Origin: Subtercola boreus
GTDB taxonomy: Bacteria > Actinomycetota > Actinomycetes > Actinomycetales > Microbacteriaceae
Assembly (NCBI RefSeq): GCF_006716115.1
Contig: NZ_VFOO01000001.1
Coordinates: 1,116,001-1,180,000 of the forward strand
DNA: 64,000 bases
Direction: 5' to 3'
The first letter of the stretch is position 1. Each line of letters starts with the position of its first letter. The translations under genes and the position numbers were made by a program. This document shows, piece after piece, positions 18,437 to 31,885 of this stretch. The notes under the pieces are model-generated. The model was not told where the DNA came from and searched no databases. It worked only from the letters and a program-made list of their open reading frames with translations.

Positions 18437-19788
18437 GCACGCCGACACACCTGATTGTGGGTGCCACCCTCCCGACGGGGGAACGCGCCGACCTGCTGGT
18501 TCAGGATGGCCGGCTCCTCCGCATCGTGAGAGGCGCGGAAAGCGCCAGCACGAAGGGTGCGATCCGTATCGACGCCGACGGCCTCATCGCGCTGCCCGGC
18601 CTCGTCGACCTGCACACGCACCTCCGCGAGCCCGGCTTCGAGCAGAGCGAGACGGTGCTGACCGGTACCCGGGCCGCTGCCGCCGGTGGATTCACCGCGG
18701 TGTTCCCGATGGCGAACACTCTCCCCGTCTCCGACACGGCCGGCGTGGTCGAGCAGGTCATGACCCTCGGCGACGACGCGGGCTACGCCACGGTGCGTCC
18801 GATCGGCGCTGTCACGGTCGGTCTCGCCGGGGAGCGGCTCAGCGAGATCGGCGCGATGGCACACTCGAAGGCTCGCGTGCGGGTCTTCTCCGATGACGGC
18901 AAGTGTGTGCACGACTCCCTGCTGATGCGCCGCGCCCTCGAATACGTGAAGACGTTCGACGGTGTCGTTGCACAGCACGCACAGGATCCGCGGCTCACCA
19001 AGAACGCCCAGATGAACGAGGGCGCCCTCTCCAGCGAGCTCGGCCTGAAGGGGTGGCCGGCCGTCGCCGAGGAGTCGATCATCGCCCGTGATGTGCTGCT
19101 CGCCGAGCACGTCGGCGCGAGACTCCACGTCTGCCACATCTCCACCGCGGGATCGGTCGACGTCATCCGCTGGGCCAAGGCGCGCGGCATCGTCGTGACG
19201 GCCGAAGCGACGCCGCACCACCTCCTGCTGACGGAAGACCTGATCCGGAGCTACGACGCCCGCTACAAGGTGAACCCCCCGCTTCGCCGCGATGAGGATG
19301 TGCGGGCCCTCCGGGAGGGTCTGGCCGACGGCACGATCGACATCATCGCGACCGACCACGCCCCGCATCCGACGGAGTCGAAGGAGGCGGAGTGGGATGC
19401 CGCGAGCTTCGGCATGGTCGGGCTCGAGTCCGCGCTGAGCGTCGCCCAGACGGCCCTTGTCGACACCGGCCTGCTCGGGTGGGACGACATCGCCCGGGTG
19501 CTCTCCCGCACCCCCGCGGAGATCGGCCGCCTCGCCGGCCACAGTCATACCTTCGAGACCGGCGCTCCCGCGAACTTCACGCTGCACGACCCGAGTGCGT
19601 CGAGCACCTTCGAGCTCGACCGGCTGGCCGGCAAGAGCCACAACTCCCCGTTCCTCGGCCGCACACTCTCGGGCCGTGTTCAGCACACGTTCCACCACGG
19701 GTACCCGACGGTGCAGGGCACCCGGGTGCTCGAAAGCGACATCGTCGCAGCTTCGGCTGCGACCCAGAAAGCAGGTACAGCACTGTGA
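18433..19788 (+). CDS. pyrC: Dihydroorotase
   Basis: A 451-residue type I (class I) dihydroorotase of the amidohydrolase fold that closes N-carbamoyl-aspartate to dihydroorotate. It has the metal motif [40 protein letters not shown], later ligands in [11 protein letters not shown] and [14 protein letters not shown], and the catalytic Asp in [15 protein letters not shown]. It ends with the family [23 protein letters not shown] start overlapping the pyrB stop; its stop overlaps the next GTG. The order pyrB-pyrC matches other actinobacteria. Confidence 0.95.
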
Positions 19789-20429
19789 ACACCCTGGTTC
19801 TCGCCCTCCCGGTGATCGCCCTCCTGGTCGTCCTCTACCTCGCCATGGTGCTCGGCTGGCGCGCCCGCAAGAAGCGCCAGGCCGGTTTCGCCGCAGCCGC
19901 GGTCACCCCGGAGGACGCCGGTGCCCTGCTGCTCGAGGCGCCGATGCTCTACGTGGCGACGACGCCCGCGAACAAGCCCCTCGAGCGGCTCGTGCTGCCG
20001 GGGCTCGCGTTCCGGGGCCGTGGCACGTTCATCGTCTGGGAGAAGGGCGTGACCCTCTCGATCAACGGTGAGCCAGACGTCTACGTTCCGTACGGCAACA
20101 TCCGGTCCATCGGAACCTCGACCTTCACCATCGACCGCGTCGTCGAGTCGGGTGGCCTCGTGCGCCTCGACTGGACCACGCCGCTGGTCGGCGACGAGAA
20201 GGCCCGCACCGTGGCCGCGACCGCGGGTGCCACGCGCCGCGAGAAGCAGGTCATCCTCGCCGCCGCAGCTGCGGGCGACCGCCCCTCGAACGCCGACATC
20301 GAGTCGTACGTGCGCATCCTCGACCAGGCCGACAGCGTGCGCGTGCTCAGCACCGTACAGTCGCACCTCCCGAGCCGACACCCCGGCAACCCCACTGACA
20401 CCCCGAAACAGGAAGGCCAGGTCGCGTGA
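19785..20429 (+). CDS. PH-like membrane protein encoded between pyrC and carA
   Basis: A 214-residue protein. An N-terminal transmembrane helix (about residues 2-22, [20 protein letters not shown]) is followed by basic residues ([11 protein letters not shown]) and a beta-rich cytoplasmic domain ([39 protein letters not shown]) of the PH-like type annotated in actinobacteria. Mycobacteria carry a membrane protein of unknown function at the same place (Rv1382). The 4-bp overlaps on both sides make it a full member of the pyr operon, but no role in pyrimidine synthesis is known. The GTG at 19785 was chosen for the overlap and for keeping the membrane helix at the N-terminus. Confidence 0.82.
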   Translation: MNTLVLALPVIALLVVLYLAMVLGWRARKKRQAGFAAAAVTPEDAGALLLEAPMLYVATTPANKPLERLVLPGLAFRGRGTFIVWEKGVTLSINGEPDVYVPYGNIRSIGTSTFTIDRVVESGGLVRLDWTTPLVGDEKARTVAATAGATRREKQVILAAAAAGDRPSNADIESYVRILDQADSVRVLSTVQSHLPSRHPGNPTDTPKQEGQVA

Positions 20430-21594
20430 TCGCCACCGAACCGGCAGTATTCGTTCTCGAAGACGGCACCCGCTACACCGGCAGGGCGTACGGCGCCCGC
20501 GGGCGTACCTTCGGTGAAGCCGTCTTCGCCACCGGCATGACCGGCTACCAGGAGACCCTGACCGACCCGTCGTACGCCGGCCAGATCGTCATGATGACGG
20601 CCCCGCACATCGGCAACACAGGCACCAACGACGAAGACCTCGAGTCGAGCCGCATCTGGGTCTCCGGCTTCGTCGTGCGGGATCCCTCCCGCATCGTGTC
20701 GAACTTCCGCGCGACCCGCTCGCTCGACGATGACCTCGTGCGTGACGAGGTGGTCGGCATCAGCGGTATCGACACGCGTGCCGTCACCCGCCACATCCGT
20801 TCCGCCGGGGCCATGCGCGCCGGCATCTTCTCGGGCCCCGACTTCGAGCTGTCACCGGATGCCCAGCTGAAGCTCGTGCGGGAGGGCGCCGAGATGGCGG
20901 GCCAGAACCTCTCGAGCCGCGTCTCGACCGCCGAGCGCTACACCGTGCCGGCGGTCGGCGAACGGATCGGGTCCGTCGCCGTGCTCGACCTCGGCGTGAA
21001 GAAGTCGACGCTGAACTATCTCGCCGACCGCGGATTCGACGTCGAGGTGCTCCCCGAGTCGATCTCGTCGGCGGAGGTGCTCGCGCTCGAACCCAGCGCG
21101 CTGTTCTACTCGAACGGGCCGGGCGACCCTGAGGCATCCGAAGGTCACGTGCAGGTGCTCCGCGACGTGCTGCGCGCCGGCGTGCCGTATTTCGGCATCT
21201 GTTTCGGCAACCAGCTGCTCGGCCGCGCCCTCGGCTTCGGCACCTACAAGCTGCCGTTCGGGCACCGCGGCATCAACCAGCCGGTGCTCGACCGCACCAC
21301 CGGCCGCGTCGAGATCACCAGCCAGAACCACGGTTTCGCAGTCGACGCACCCCGCGAGGGCGTCACCGACAGCCCCGAAGGCTTCGGCCGGGTCGAGGTG
21401 AGCCACATCAGCCTCAACGACGACGTGGTGGAGGGCATCCGGTGCCTCGACATCAACGCCTTCAGCGTGCAGTACCACCCGGAGGCGGCCGCGGGGCCGC
21501 ACGACTCCATGTACCTGTTCGACCGGTTCCGGGAGATGGTGCTGACCGGCTCCCTCGACACAGCGAATGCCGAGATCAGTAAGGAAGGCAACTG

Positions 21595-21595
<1 letters not shown>
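20426..21595 (+). CDS. carA: Carbamoyl-phosphate synthase, small (glutaminase) subunit
   Basis: A 389-residue subunit that hydrolyses glutamine and passes ammonia to CarB. The N-terminal domain shows [39 protein letters not shown] and [20 protein letters not shown]. The C-terminal class I glutaminase has [10 protein letters not shown], the nucleophile Cys in [25 protein letters not shown], and the catalytic His/Glu in [15 protein letters not shown] start overlapping the previous stop; the final A of its TGA is the first base of the carB ATG. Confidence 0.96.
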
Positions 21596-24929
<3,334 letters not shown>

Positions 24930-24933
<4 letters not shown>

Positions 24934-25826
24934 AAGAGGGAATCACCCCGTTCGGCGAGCGGCTGGCCGGCGTCTTCGCGACGCTCGGCCAGCTGTGCGT
25001 CGGCATCGACCCGCACGACTACCTGCTCGACGCGTGGGGGCTGCCCCGTTCGGCCGCCGGAGTGCGCGAGTTCGGGCTGCGGGTCGTGGATGCCGCGGCC
25101 GGCCGGGTGGGCATCCTGAAGCCGCAGGCGGCCTTCTTCGAGCTCTACGGAGCAGCCGGGTTCAGCGCCCTCGAAGAGGTGCTCACTGCGGCCCGCGCGG
25201 CCGGGCTCCTGGTGATCGCCGACGCCAAGCGCGGAGACATCGGCACCAGCGCCGCCGCGTACGGTCGTGCGTGGCTGGAGCCGGGCTCGGCGCTTGAGTC
25301 CGACGCGGTGACGCTCACGGCCTACGCCGGGGTCGGGTCGCTCACGCCGGTCTTCGAGCTGGCCGAGCGGGCCGGCAAGGGCGCATTCGTGCTGAGCGCG
25401 ACATCCAATCCCGAATCGTTCGTGCTGCAGACCGCGCGGGCCAGCGTCGGGGGAGAGTCCGTCTCGGTCGCAGGTCTCGTCGCCGGCGAAGTCTCCACCT
25501 TCAACCGTTCGGCGGCGCACGGGCACGACCGGGCGCCGGCTGCTGTCGGTAACATCGGACTCGTGCTTGGAGCTACGAAGAACCTCACCGATTACGGAAT
25601 CGACCGCGACGCGCTGGCTGCGTCCCCCTCGACGCCGGTGCTGGCGCCCGGTTTCGGGTTCCAGGGCGCCACGTTCGCCGAGGTGCGCCCGGTCTTCGGT
25701 GCTCTGACGCCGTCGACGGTGGTCGCGGTCGCCCGGTCGGTGCTCTCCGCTGGGCCCTCGGGGCTGGCCGCGGGCATCCAGAGCCAGGCCATCGAGCTCG
25801 GCGACGCCCTGGCGGCCAGCCGATGA
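24930..25826 (+). CDS. pyrF: Orotidine 5'-phosphate decarboxylase, type 2
   Basis: A 298-residue enzyme that decarboxylates OMP to UMP. It belongs to the long, type 2 family found in mycobacteria and myxobacteria. Motifs are [34 protein letters not shown], the catalytic [20 protein letters not shown] (Lys and two Asp), [25 protein letters not shown] and [10 protein letters not shown]. The GTG start overlaps carB and the stop overlaps the next gene. pyrD and pyrE are not in this operon and must lie elsewhere. Confidence 0.95.
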
Positions 25827-26764
25827 AGCCGCCGGAGGTCGACAGGGTCGCCGCGTCCCGTGCCGCGGTCGCTGCACGGCGTGCGCGCGCTGACGTGAAG
25901 AAGAACATCGTCACGGGCGTGCGGAGCGCCGACGACGTGGTGCGGACCGGGCTCCGCGACCCCGCCGGCGCGGAGGGCGGCCTCCGGGTGCGCGACCTGC
26001 TGCTCTGCATACCCGGCCTCGGCCCGGTGCGGAGCGACCGGATTCTCGAGAAACTGGCCATCTCCCCCTCGAAACGGGTGGGCGGCCTCGGTCGGCACCA
26101 GCAGGAGCGGCTGCTCGAGTTCCTCGGCACTCGCACGGGCGATGCCCGCACCGGTGCTGCGGCCCCGACCCGCGTGGGCGGCAGCCGCGGCGACGGGCCG
26201 CAACTGGTCGTGTTGGCCGGCCCGACCGCGGTCGGCAAGGGCACCGTCTCGACGTTCATCCGCGAGAACTATCCCGAGGTGAAGCTGTCGGTGTCGGCGA
26301 CGACCCGGAGCCCCCGCCCCGGCGAGATCGACGGCGTAAGCTACTACTTCGTGACCGACGCGGAGTTCGACCGGATGATCGCCGAGGGCGAGTTCCTCGA
26401 ATGGGCCACCGTGCACAACTCCTCGCGCTACGGCACCCCGCGCGGGCCCGTGCAGGAGGCGCTCGACGCCGGCCGGAGTGTGCTGCTGGAAATCGATATC
26501 CAGGGCGCACGGCAGGTTCGGGCATCCGCACCGGAGGCCGTTCTGGTGTTCCTGCTCCCGCCGAGCTGGGACGAACTGGTGCGCCGGCTGATCGGCCGCG
26601 GCACCGAATCGAGCGAGGAACAGGCGCGCCGGCTCACCACGGCGAAGGTCGAACTGAAGGCGCAGAACGAGTTCGATTTCCGTGTCGTGAACAACAAGGT
26701 CGAAGATGCGGCGCGCGAGGTCGTAGACTTGATGAATATTTCCGCTCGGCCCGCCCCGGCCTGA
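25823..26764 (+). CDS. gmk: Fusion of actinobacterial integration host factor (mIHF-like) and guanylate kinase
   Basis: A 313-residue protein; stand-alone guanylate kinases are about 190-210. Residues 1 to about 105 match the actinobacterial IHF fold: a basic helix ([18 protein letters not shown]), then [20 protein letters not shown] with a helix-hairpin-helix, and [20 protein letters not shown]. After a flexible linker (about 106-124) comes guanylate kinase: P-loop [13 protein letters not shown] (about 130-142), [49 protein letters not shown] and [13 protein letters not shown]. In mycobacteria mihF and gmk are separate neighbours in this same pyrF-mihF-gmk-rpoZ order, which supports a true fusion. 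The kinase turns GMP into GDP; the N-terminal part probably binds DNA. An internal start producing free Gmk cannot be excluded. Confidence 0.9.
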   Translation: MKPPEVDRVAASRAAVAARRARADVKKNIVTGVRSADDVVRTGLRDPAGAEGGLRVRDLLLCIPGLGPVRSDRILEKLAISPSKRVGGLGRHQQERLLEFLGTRTGDARTGAAAPTRVGGSRGDGPQLVVLAGPTAVGKGTVSTFIRENYPEVKLSVSATTRSPRPGEIDGVSYYFVTDAEFDRMIAEGEFLEWATVHNSSRYGTPRGPVQEALDAGRSVLLEIDIQGARQVRASAPEAVLVFLLPPSWDELVRRLIGRGTESSEEQARRLTTAKVELKAQNEFDFRVVNNKVEDAAREVVDLMNISARPAPA

Positions 26765-26822
26765 TGCACGATCTGAAGGCCGCGTGAAGCGCTGGCCTTC
26801 CCCCGATTCAAGGAGTACACCC

Positions 26823-27089
26823 ATGCCAGCCAAGCCCCTCGGCATCATCGACCCGCCCATCGACGAACTGCTCTCGAAGGTCGACTCCAAGTACGCCCTC
26901 GTGATCTTCGCGTCGAAGCGCGCCCGCCAGATCAACGACTACTACGCCGACCTGCACGAAGGCAGCCTCTTCGACAACGTCGGCCCGCTGGTCGACTCCG
27001 GCATCGACGACAAGCCGCTGTCGATCGCGCTGCACGAGATCAACGAAGACAAGCTGACCGTCAAAGCAAATGCTCCGATCCCTGAATAG
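26823..27089 (+). CDS. rpoZ: RNA polymerase omega subunit
   Basis: An 88-residue subunit that stabilises the beta' subunit of RNA polymerase. It shows the family segments [34 protein letters not shown] and [20 protein letters not shown]. The ATG at 26823 is preceded by AAGGAG (26810-26815). Its last codons and stop lie inside the first of three 34-bp palindromic repeats, so the C-terminal residues (APIPE) may come from a sequence duplication. It follows the mIHF-Gmk fusion by 58 bp, which is the conserved order. Confidence 0.93.
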   Translation: MPAKPLGIIDPPIDELLSKVDSKYALVIFASKRARQINDYYADLHEGSLFDNVGPLVDSGIDDKPLSIALHEINEDKLTVKANAPIPE

Positions 27090-27172
27090 GGATCGGACGA
27101 GCAATGCTCCGATCCCCGAATAGGGATCGGACGAGCAACGCTCCGATCTTCGAGTAGTCCTCGTCTGAATGA
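27071..27172. repeat. Three 34-bp tandem repeats, two with an internal hairpin, over the rpoZ stop
   Basis: Units start at 27071, 27105 and 27139. Units 1 and 2 differ at one position; unit 3 keeps only the first part. Each of the first two holds arms CCGATCCC and GGGATCGG around a 6-nt loop (27075-27096 and 27109-27130), with an outer TGCT/AGCA pairing. The rpoZ TAG stop lies at the end of the first loop (27087-27089). Confidence 0.93.
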
Positions 27173-27210
27173 AAGGCTCGCCGTCGTTTCGACTGCGGGC
27201 CTTTCGCTTT
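27171..27210 (+). terminator. Rho-independent terminator after rpoZ
   Basis: GAAAGGCTCGCCGTCG (27171-27186) pairs with CGACTGCGGGCCTTTC (27190-27205) around a TTT loop, with one mismatch and one G-U pair. A T-rich tail (GCTTTCC) follows. It should end the pyr-gmk-rpoZ transcription unit. Confidence 0.85.
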
Positions 27211-27244
27211 CCCCCGCCCGCCATCGACCTGCCAGAGTAGAGCC

Positions 27245-28501
27245 ATGAACATCGTCGTCGGAATCACCGGGGGAATCGCGGCCTACAAGGCGGTCGGGGT
27301 CGTCCGCGGCTTCGTTCTCGCGGGCCACAGCGTCCAGGTCATCGCCACCGAGCACGCCCTGCGCTTCGTCGGCAAACCGACTCTCGAGGCGATCTCCCGC
27401 AACACCGTCCACACCGACCTCTACGAGGGTGTCGCCGAGGTACGGCACGTCGCGCTCGGCCAGGCCGCCGACCTCATCGTCATCGCGCCCACCACCGCCA
27501 ACACCCTGGCGAAGCTGGCCGCCGGGCTCGCGGACGATCTGCTCGGCAACACCGTGCTCGCCACGACAGCGCCCATCCTCCTCGCTCCCGCGATGCACAC
27601 GGAGATGTGGCAGAACGCCGCGACGGTGGCGAACACCGCACTGCTGCACTCGCGCGGCTACCGGTTCATCGGTCCGGCCGTCGGGCAGCTGACCGGCACG
27701 GACTCCGGGCCGGGGCGGATGAGCGAACCCGACGAGATCGTGGCCGCAGGGCTCGCGCTGCTGGCAGCGCGTGAGCAGGCTCCGGATGCCGCGGCGGCAG
27801 CCCGCGGCACGGCAGACCTCGCGGGCCTCCGCATCCTCCTCTCTGCAGGCGGAACGCGCGAGCCGCTCGATCCCGTGCGCTTCCTCGGCAACCGGTCGAG
27901 CGGAAAGCAGGGCGTGGCCCTCGCCGAGGCCGCTCTGAGCCGGGGTGCCACCGTGACGCTCGTCACTGCCCACCTCGAGGTGCCGGTACCCGGCGGTGCC
28001 GAGATACACCCCGTGGAGACCGCGGAACAGCTGCGCACGGAGATGAATGCACTGCTCGGTGGGGCCGACATCGTGATCATGGCCGCGGCCGTTGCCGACT
28101 ACCGGCCGCGCGAGGTGGCCGAGGGCAAGATCAAGAAGGATGCCACGGGCGACGTTCTGACGCTCGAACTGGTGAAGAACCCCGACATCCTCGCCGAACT
28201 GGCCGCCAACCGTGCACCGGGACAGGTCGTCGTCGGATTCGCCGCGGAGACCGCCGGCAGCCGGGAGGAGCTCCTGGAGCTCGGCAGAACGAAGGCCGCC
28301 CGCAAACGCGCGGACTATCTTGTCGTCAACAGGGTGGGCTGGACCGAAGGTTTTGCCACAGACGGCAACACTGTCGTGGTGCTCGATGGGGCCGGGCATA
28401 TAGTGATCGAGGCCACCGGCTCGAAGTTGTCAGTGGCGCACAGCATTCTGAATGTGCTGGCAGAGGCCGGCCGTTCGAACCACCAGGAGCACAATGACTA
28501 A
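27245..28501 (+). CDS. coaBC: Bifunctional phosphopantothenoylcysteine decarboxylase / phosphopantothenate-cysteine ligase
   Basis: A 418-residue fusion for two steps of coenzyme A synthesis. The N-terminal flavoprotein CoaC covers about residues 1-180 ([40 protein letters not shown] and the [13 protein letters not shown] segment). The C-terminal CoaB covers about 190-418 ([62 protein letters not shown]). The order rpoZ-coaBC-metK-priA is conserved in actinobacteria. It overlaps metK by 8 bp. It starts at the ATG 34 bp after the rpoZ terminator, without a clear ribosome site, so a leaderless or near-leaderless transcript is possible. Confidence 0.95.
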   Translation: MNIVVGITGGIAAYKAVGVVRGFVLAGHSVQVIATEHALRFVGKPTLEAISRNTVHTDLYEGVAEVRHVALGQAADLIVIAPTTANTLAKLAAGLADDLLGNTVLATTAPILLAPAMHTEMWQNAATVANTALLHSRGYRFIGPAVGQLTGTDSGPGRMSEPDEIVAAGLALLAAREQAPDAAAAARGTADLAGLRILLSAGGTREPLDPVRFLGNRSSGKQGVALAEAALSRGATVTLVTAHLEVPVPGGAEIHPVETAEQLRTEMNALLGGADIVIMAAAVADYRPREVAEGKIKKDATGDVLTLELVKNPDILAELAANRAPGQVVVGFAAETAGSREELLELGRTKAARKRADYLVVNRVGWTEGFATDGNTVVVLDGAGHIVIEATGSKLSVAHSILNVLAEAGRSNHQEHND

Positions 28502-29705
28502 CCTTCGCCTGTTCACGTCAGAGTCGGTCACCGAGGGCCACCCCGACAAGATCTGCGACCAGATCTCCGACAGCATCCTCGATGCGCTGCTGACCGTCGA
28601 CCCGACGAGCCGCGTCGCGGTCGAGACTCTCGTCACCACGGGCCTCGTGCACGTGGCCGGTGAGGTCACCACAGAGGGTTACGTCGACATTCCCACGATC
28701 ATCCGGGAGCGGGTGAACGCCATCGGCTACACCTCCTCCGACATCGGGTTCGACGGCAACAGCTGCGGCGTCTCGGTGTCGATCGGAGCCCAGTCGCCCG
28801 ACATCGCGCAGGGCGTCAACAACGCGTGGGAGACCCGCCAGGCTGCGGGTGGCTCAGAGGGTCACGACGACGACCCGCTCGACCGCCAGGGCGCGGGCGA
28901 CCAGGGCATCATGTTCGGGTTCGCAACCACCGAGACCCCGCAGCTCATGCCGCTGCCGATCTGGCTGGCGCACCGGCTCTCCGAGCGTCTCGCCGAGGTG
29001 CGCAAGACGGGGCAGCTCGACTACCTCCGGCCCGATGGCAAGACGCAGGTGACCATCGGTTACGAGGGGCTCATCCCGCGCACCGTCGAGACCGTGGTGC
29101 TCTCCACGCAGCACACGCCGAGCGTGTCGAGCGAACAGCTCGCACGCGACGTGGAGGAGCTGGTCATCCGCCCGGTGCTCGCCGATGCGCCGCTCGACTC
29201 CTCCGCCACCGCCCTCCTCATCAACCCCACGGGCCGCTTCGAGATCGGCGGGCCGCAGGGCGACGCCGGGGTCACGGGCCGCAAGATCATCGTCGACACC
29301 TACGGGGGAGCGAGCCGCCACGGCGGCGGTGCCTTCAGCGGCAAAGACCCGTCGAAGGTCGACCGTTCGGCCGCCTACGCCATGCGCTGGGTCGCGAAGA
29401 ACGCGGTCGCCGCCGGGTTCGCCGACAAGCTCGAGGTGCAGATCGCCTACGCGATCGGCAAGTCCGCACCGGTCGGGCTCTATGTCGAGACGTTCGGCAC
29501 CAACCACGTTCCCGACGAGCGCATCATCGACGCCATCCGCCAGGTCTTCGACCTCCGCCCGGCGGCGATCATCCGCGACCTCGACCTGCTCCGACCGATC
29601 TATGCGCAGACGGCCACCTACGGGCACTTCGGCCGCGAACTTCCCGACTTCACCTGGGAGCGTCTCGACCGCGTGAGCGATCTGCAGGCCGCAGCGGGCT
29701 TGTGA
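28494..29705 (+). CDS. metK: S-adenosylmethionine synthetase
   Basis: A 403-residue enzyme that joins methionine and ATP to S-adenosylmethionine. Motifs are [75 protein letters not shown], the [19 protein letters not shown] segment and [13 protein letters not shown]. The frame is open upstream, but the ATG at 28494, preceded by CAGGAGCA in the coaBC tail, matches the family start. No SAM riboswitch is seen upstream because the gene lies inside an operon. The stop overlaps the priA GTG. Confidence 0.96.
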   Translation: MTNLRLFTSESVTEGHPDKICDQISDSILDALLTVDPTSRVAVETLVTTGLVHVAGEVTTEGYVDIPTIIRERVNAIGYTSSDIGFDGNSCGVSVSIGAQSPDIAQGVNNAWETRQAAGGSEGHDDDPLDRQGAGDQGIMFGFATTETPQLMPLPIWLAHRLSERLAEVRKTGQLDYLRPDGKTQVTIGYEGLIPRTVETVVLSTQHTPSVSSEQLARDVEELVIRPVLADAPLDSSATALLINPTGRFEIGGPQGDAGVTGRKIIVDTYGGASRHGGGAFSGKDPSKVDRSAAYAMRWVAKNAVAAGFADKLEVQIAYAIGKSAPVGLYVETFGTNHVPDERIIDAIRQVFDLRPAAIIRDLDLLRPIYAQTATYGHFGRELPDFTWERLDRVSDLQAAAGL

Positions 29706-31885
29706 GCCCGGCCGGCGGAGGCCCCGCCGAGGCTGGCGGCGGTGCGGCTGAACCCCCGGCCCCGACCGGCGGCGCCGGGGGCGGCGGGGGCGGCGAGCCT
29801 GTCGCGGCGCGCACAGCCACGCGCGTCGCCCGGGTGATGCTCGAGTCGCCGCTGCCGCAGCTCGACCGGCTCTTCGACTACCGCATCCCCGAGAGCCTGC
29901 TGGCGGATGCCCGGCCGGGCGTGCGCGTGAAGGTTCCGCTCCGCTCGGCGGGGCGTGTCTCGCGGGCGTACATCATCGAAGTGACCGACCACGCCGACTA
30001 CGTGGGCACCCTCAGCGACATCGAGGAGATCGTTTCGCCTGTGCCGGTGCTCACGCCCGAGGTGTGGCAGCTCGCCCGGCGTGTGGCCAGCCGCGCTGCC
30101 GGGAATGCGAGCGACGTCGTCCGCCTCGCGGTGCCGCCGCGCACGGTGCGCGTCGAGAAGGCGTGGGTGGCGCGGCAGGCGGCGGCCGCGGCAGCCGACG
30201 AGCCGGCCGAGACTCCCGTGACAGGCGACGTCGCTGCCGCTTCCGAGCCAGCTGCGGCCCACGGGCCTGCCACTCCATCGCCGGCCGTCACCCCCGCCAT
30301 CACGGGGTACGGCGACGGCGTCGTCGAGGCCGCCCTTCGGGCGCGGGCGCGCCTCGCGATCACGGCGGTGCCCACCGTGCGGCAGACCACGGGCGGCGAG
30401 TGGGTGGGTGCCTGGGCCGAGACGATGGCCGCCATGGCGGCATTCACACTGGGGCTCGGCCGGTCATCCATTCTGGTGGTGCCCGACTACCGTGACCAGG
30501 AACAGCTCACCACCGCTCTCCGTGGTGCCGGGGTCGCTCCAGAGCGGGTCTCGCCGCTGGATGCCCACCAGACGAACCCGGAACGCTACGGCCACTTCCT
30601 CGAATGCCTGGAGCCCGTACCGCGTGTCATCGTCGGCACCCGCTCAGCGATCTACGCCCCCGCCCACGACCTCGGACTGATCGCCCTCTGGGACGAAGCC
30701 GACCCGCTGCACGAGGAGCCGCTCAGCCCCTACGTCTCGTCCCGCGACGCAGCGCTCGTGCGGCAGGAGCTGAGCGGTGCGGCGCTGGCATTCGTGTCAC
30801 ACTCGCGGAGCTCCGAGGTCGAACGGCTGGTCGAGCTCGGCTTCCTCTCCGACCTGCCGCAGAACCCGCGGTTCCTGCCGAATGTCGTCCCCACCTCAGC
30901 GCAGTCCTCGAACGACCGGCTCGCGCAGTCCGCCCGCATCCCGTCGAGCGCATGGAACGCCGCCCGCAAGGCCCTCGAGACGGGTCCGGTGCTCGTGCAG
31001 GTCGCCCGCCCCGGGTACGCCCCGGTGCTCGCCTGCGCGAGCTGCACGAATCCGGCACACTGCCTCGTCTGCGACGGTCCGCTCCGCCAGGCCTCCCGCT
31101 CCTCGCCGCCCTCCTGCGCCTGGTGCGGCGCGATCGCCGCTCAGTGGCAGTGCCGCCACTGCGAGGGCACGACCTTCCGCCTGGTGGGCCAGGGCAGCAC
31201 CCGCACCGCGGAGGAGCTCGGCCGCGCCTTTCCCGCCACGCGCATCATCGTCTCCGACGGTTCGCGCTCCCTGGGTGACGTGGGGTCGGCACCGGCCCTC
31301 GTCATCGCGACCCGCGGCGCCGAACCGGTCGCGGCCGGCGGCTACCATGCCGTGCTGCTGCTCGACGGCGAACGGATGCTCGCGCGCGAGTCGCTCACGG
31401 TGGCTGAGGACTGCCTGCGCTGGTGGTCGAACGCCATCGCTCTCGCGGCTCCCCGCGCCCCGGCCGTGATCGTCGGCGTCGGCGGCGAGCTCGCCCGAAC
31501 CCTCGTCACCTGGCAGCACGCCCGGTTCGCCAGCGCGGAACTCGCCGACCGGAGGCGCCTCCGCTTCCCACCCGCCGTGCGGATCGCGACCGTGCGAGGC
31601 ACCCCTGACGCGGTCTCGAAGGCTGTGCAGGAGCTGCACGATTCGGTGCAGGGCGAAGACAGCGCGAAGATAGACGTGCTCGGACCGGTTCCCGACGAGG
31701 CCGACGACTTCGTGCGCTCCATCGTGCGTTTCGACTACGCGGTGGGCGCGAACGTCGCCTCGACGCTCCGCGCCGCCGTCATCAAGAACGCGACGAGCAG
31801 GCGCAAGATCCCGGGCAAACCCGCCAACTACCGACCACCGCCCACCCTCCGGGTGCGCTTCGACGACCTGGAGATCCTCGAGTGA
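29702..31885 (+). CDS. priA: PriA-like primosomal protein N' with degenerate helicase motifs
   Basis: A 727-residue protein of the actinobacterial PriA family. A Gly/Pro/Ala-rich N-terminus (about 1-38) precedes the 3'-DNA-binding domain ([20 protein letters not shown]). The helicase region is recognisable but broken: where G-x-T-G-S-G-K-T is expected there is [15 protein letters not shown] (about residue 225), and the DEEH-type box reads [11 protein letters not shown] (about 330). Zinc-binding cysteines remain ([30 protein letters not shown]; about 445-490). Other actinobacterial PriA proteins are also annotated as lacking the ATPase, so it likely acts as a structural restart factor rather than a helicase. 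GTG start overlapping metK; stop overlapping fmt. Confidence 0.9.
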   Translation: MSPAGGGPAEAGGGAAEPPAPTGGAGGGGGGEPVAARTATRVARVMLESPLPQLDRLFDYRIPESLLADARPGVRVKVPLRSAGRVSRAYIIEVTDHADYVGTLSDIEEIVSPVPVLTPEVWQLARRVASRAAGNASDVVRLAVPPRTVRVEKAWVARQAAAAAADEPAETPVTGDVAAASEPAAAHGPATPSPAVTPAITGYGDGVVEAALRARARLAITAVPTVRQTTGGEWVGAWAETMAAMAAFTLGLGRSSILVVPDYRDQEQLTTALRGAGVAPERVSPLDAHQTNPERYGHFLECLEPVPRVIVGTRSAIYAPAHDLGLIALWDEADPLHEEPLSPYVSSRDAALVRQELSGAALAFVSHSRSSEVERLVELGFLSDLPQNPRFLPNVVPTSAQSSNDRLAQSARIPSSAWNAARKALETGPVLVQVARPGYAPVLACASCTNPAHCLVCDGPLRQASRSSPPSCAWCGAIAAQWQCRHCEGTTFRLVGQGSTRTAEELGRAFPATRIIVSDGSRSLGDVGSAPALVIATRGAEPVAAGGYHAVLLLDGERMLARESLTVAEDCLRWWSNAIALAAPRAPAVIVGVGGELARTLVTWQHARFASAELADRRRLRFPPAVRIATVRGTPDAVSKAVQELHDSVQGEDSAKIDVLGPVPDEADDFVRSIVRFDYAVGANVASTLRAAVIKNATSRRKIPGKPANYRPPPTLRVRFDDLEILE

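Noticed and set aside
27071-27172. CRISPR-like look of the regularly spaced palindromic repeats at rpoZ
   Set aside because: The units are directly adjacent with no unique spacers, there are only three, and no cas genes are present.
28441-28493. Possible SAM riboswitch before metK
   Set aside because: metK overlaps coaBC by 8 bp, so there is no room for an aptamer leader and none of the usual stems is seen.
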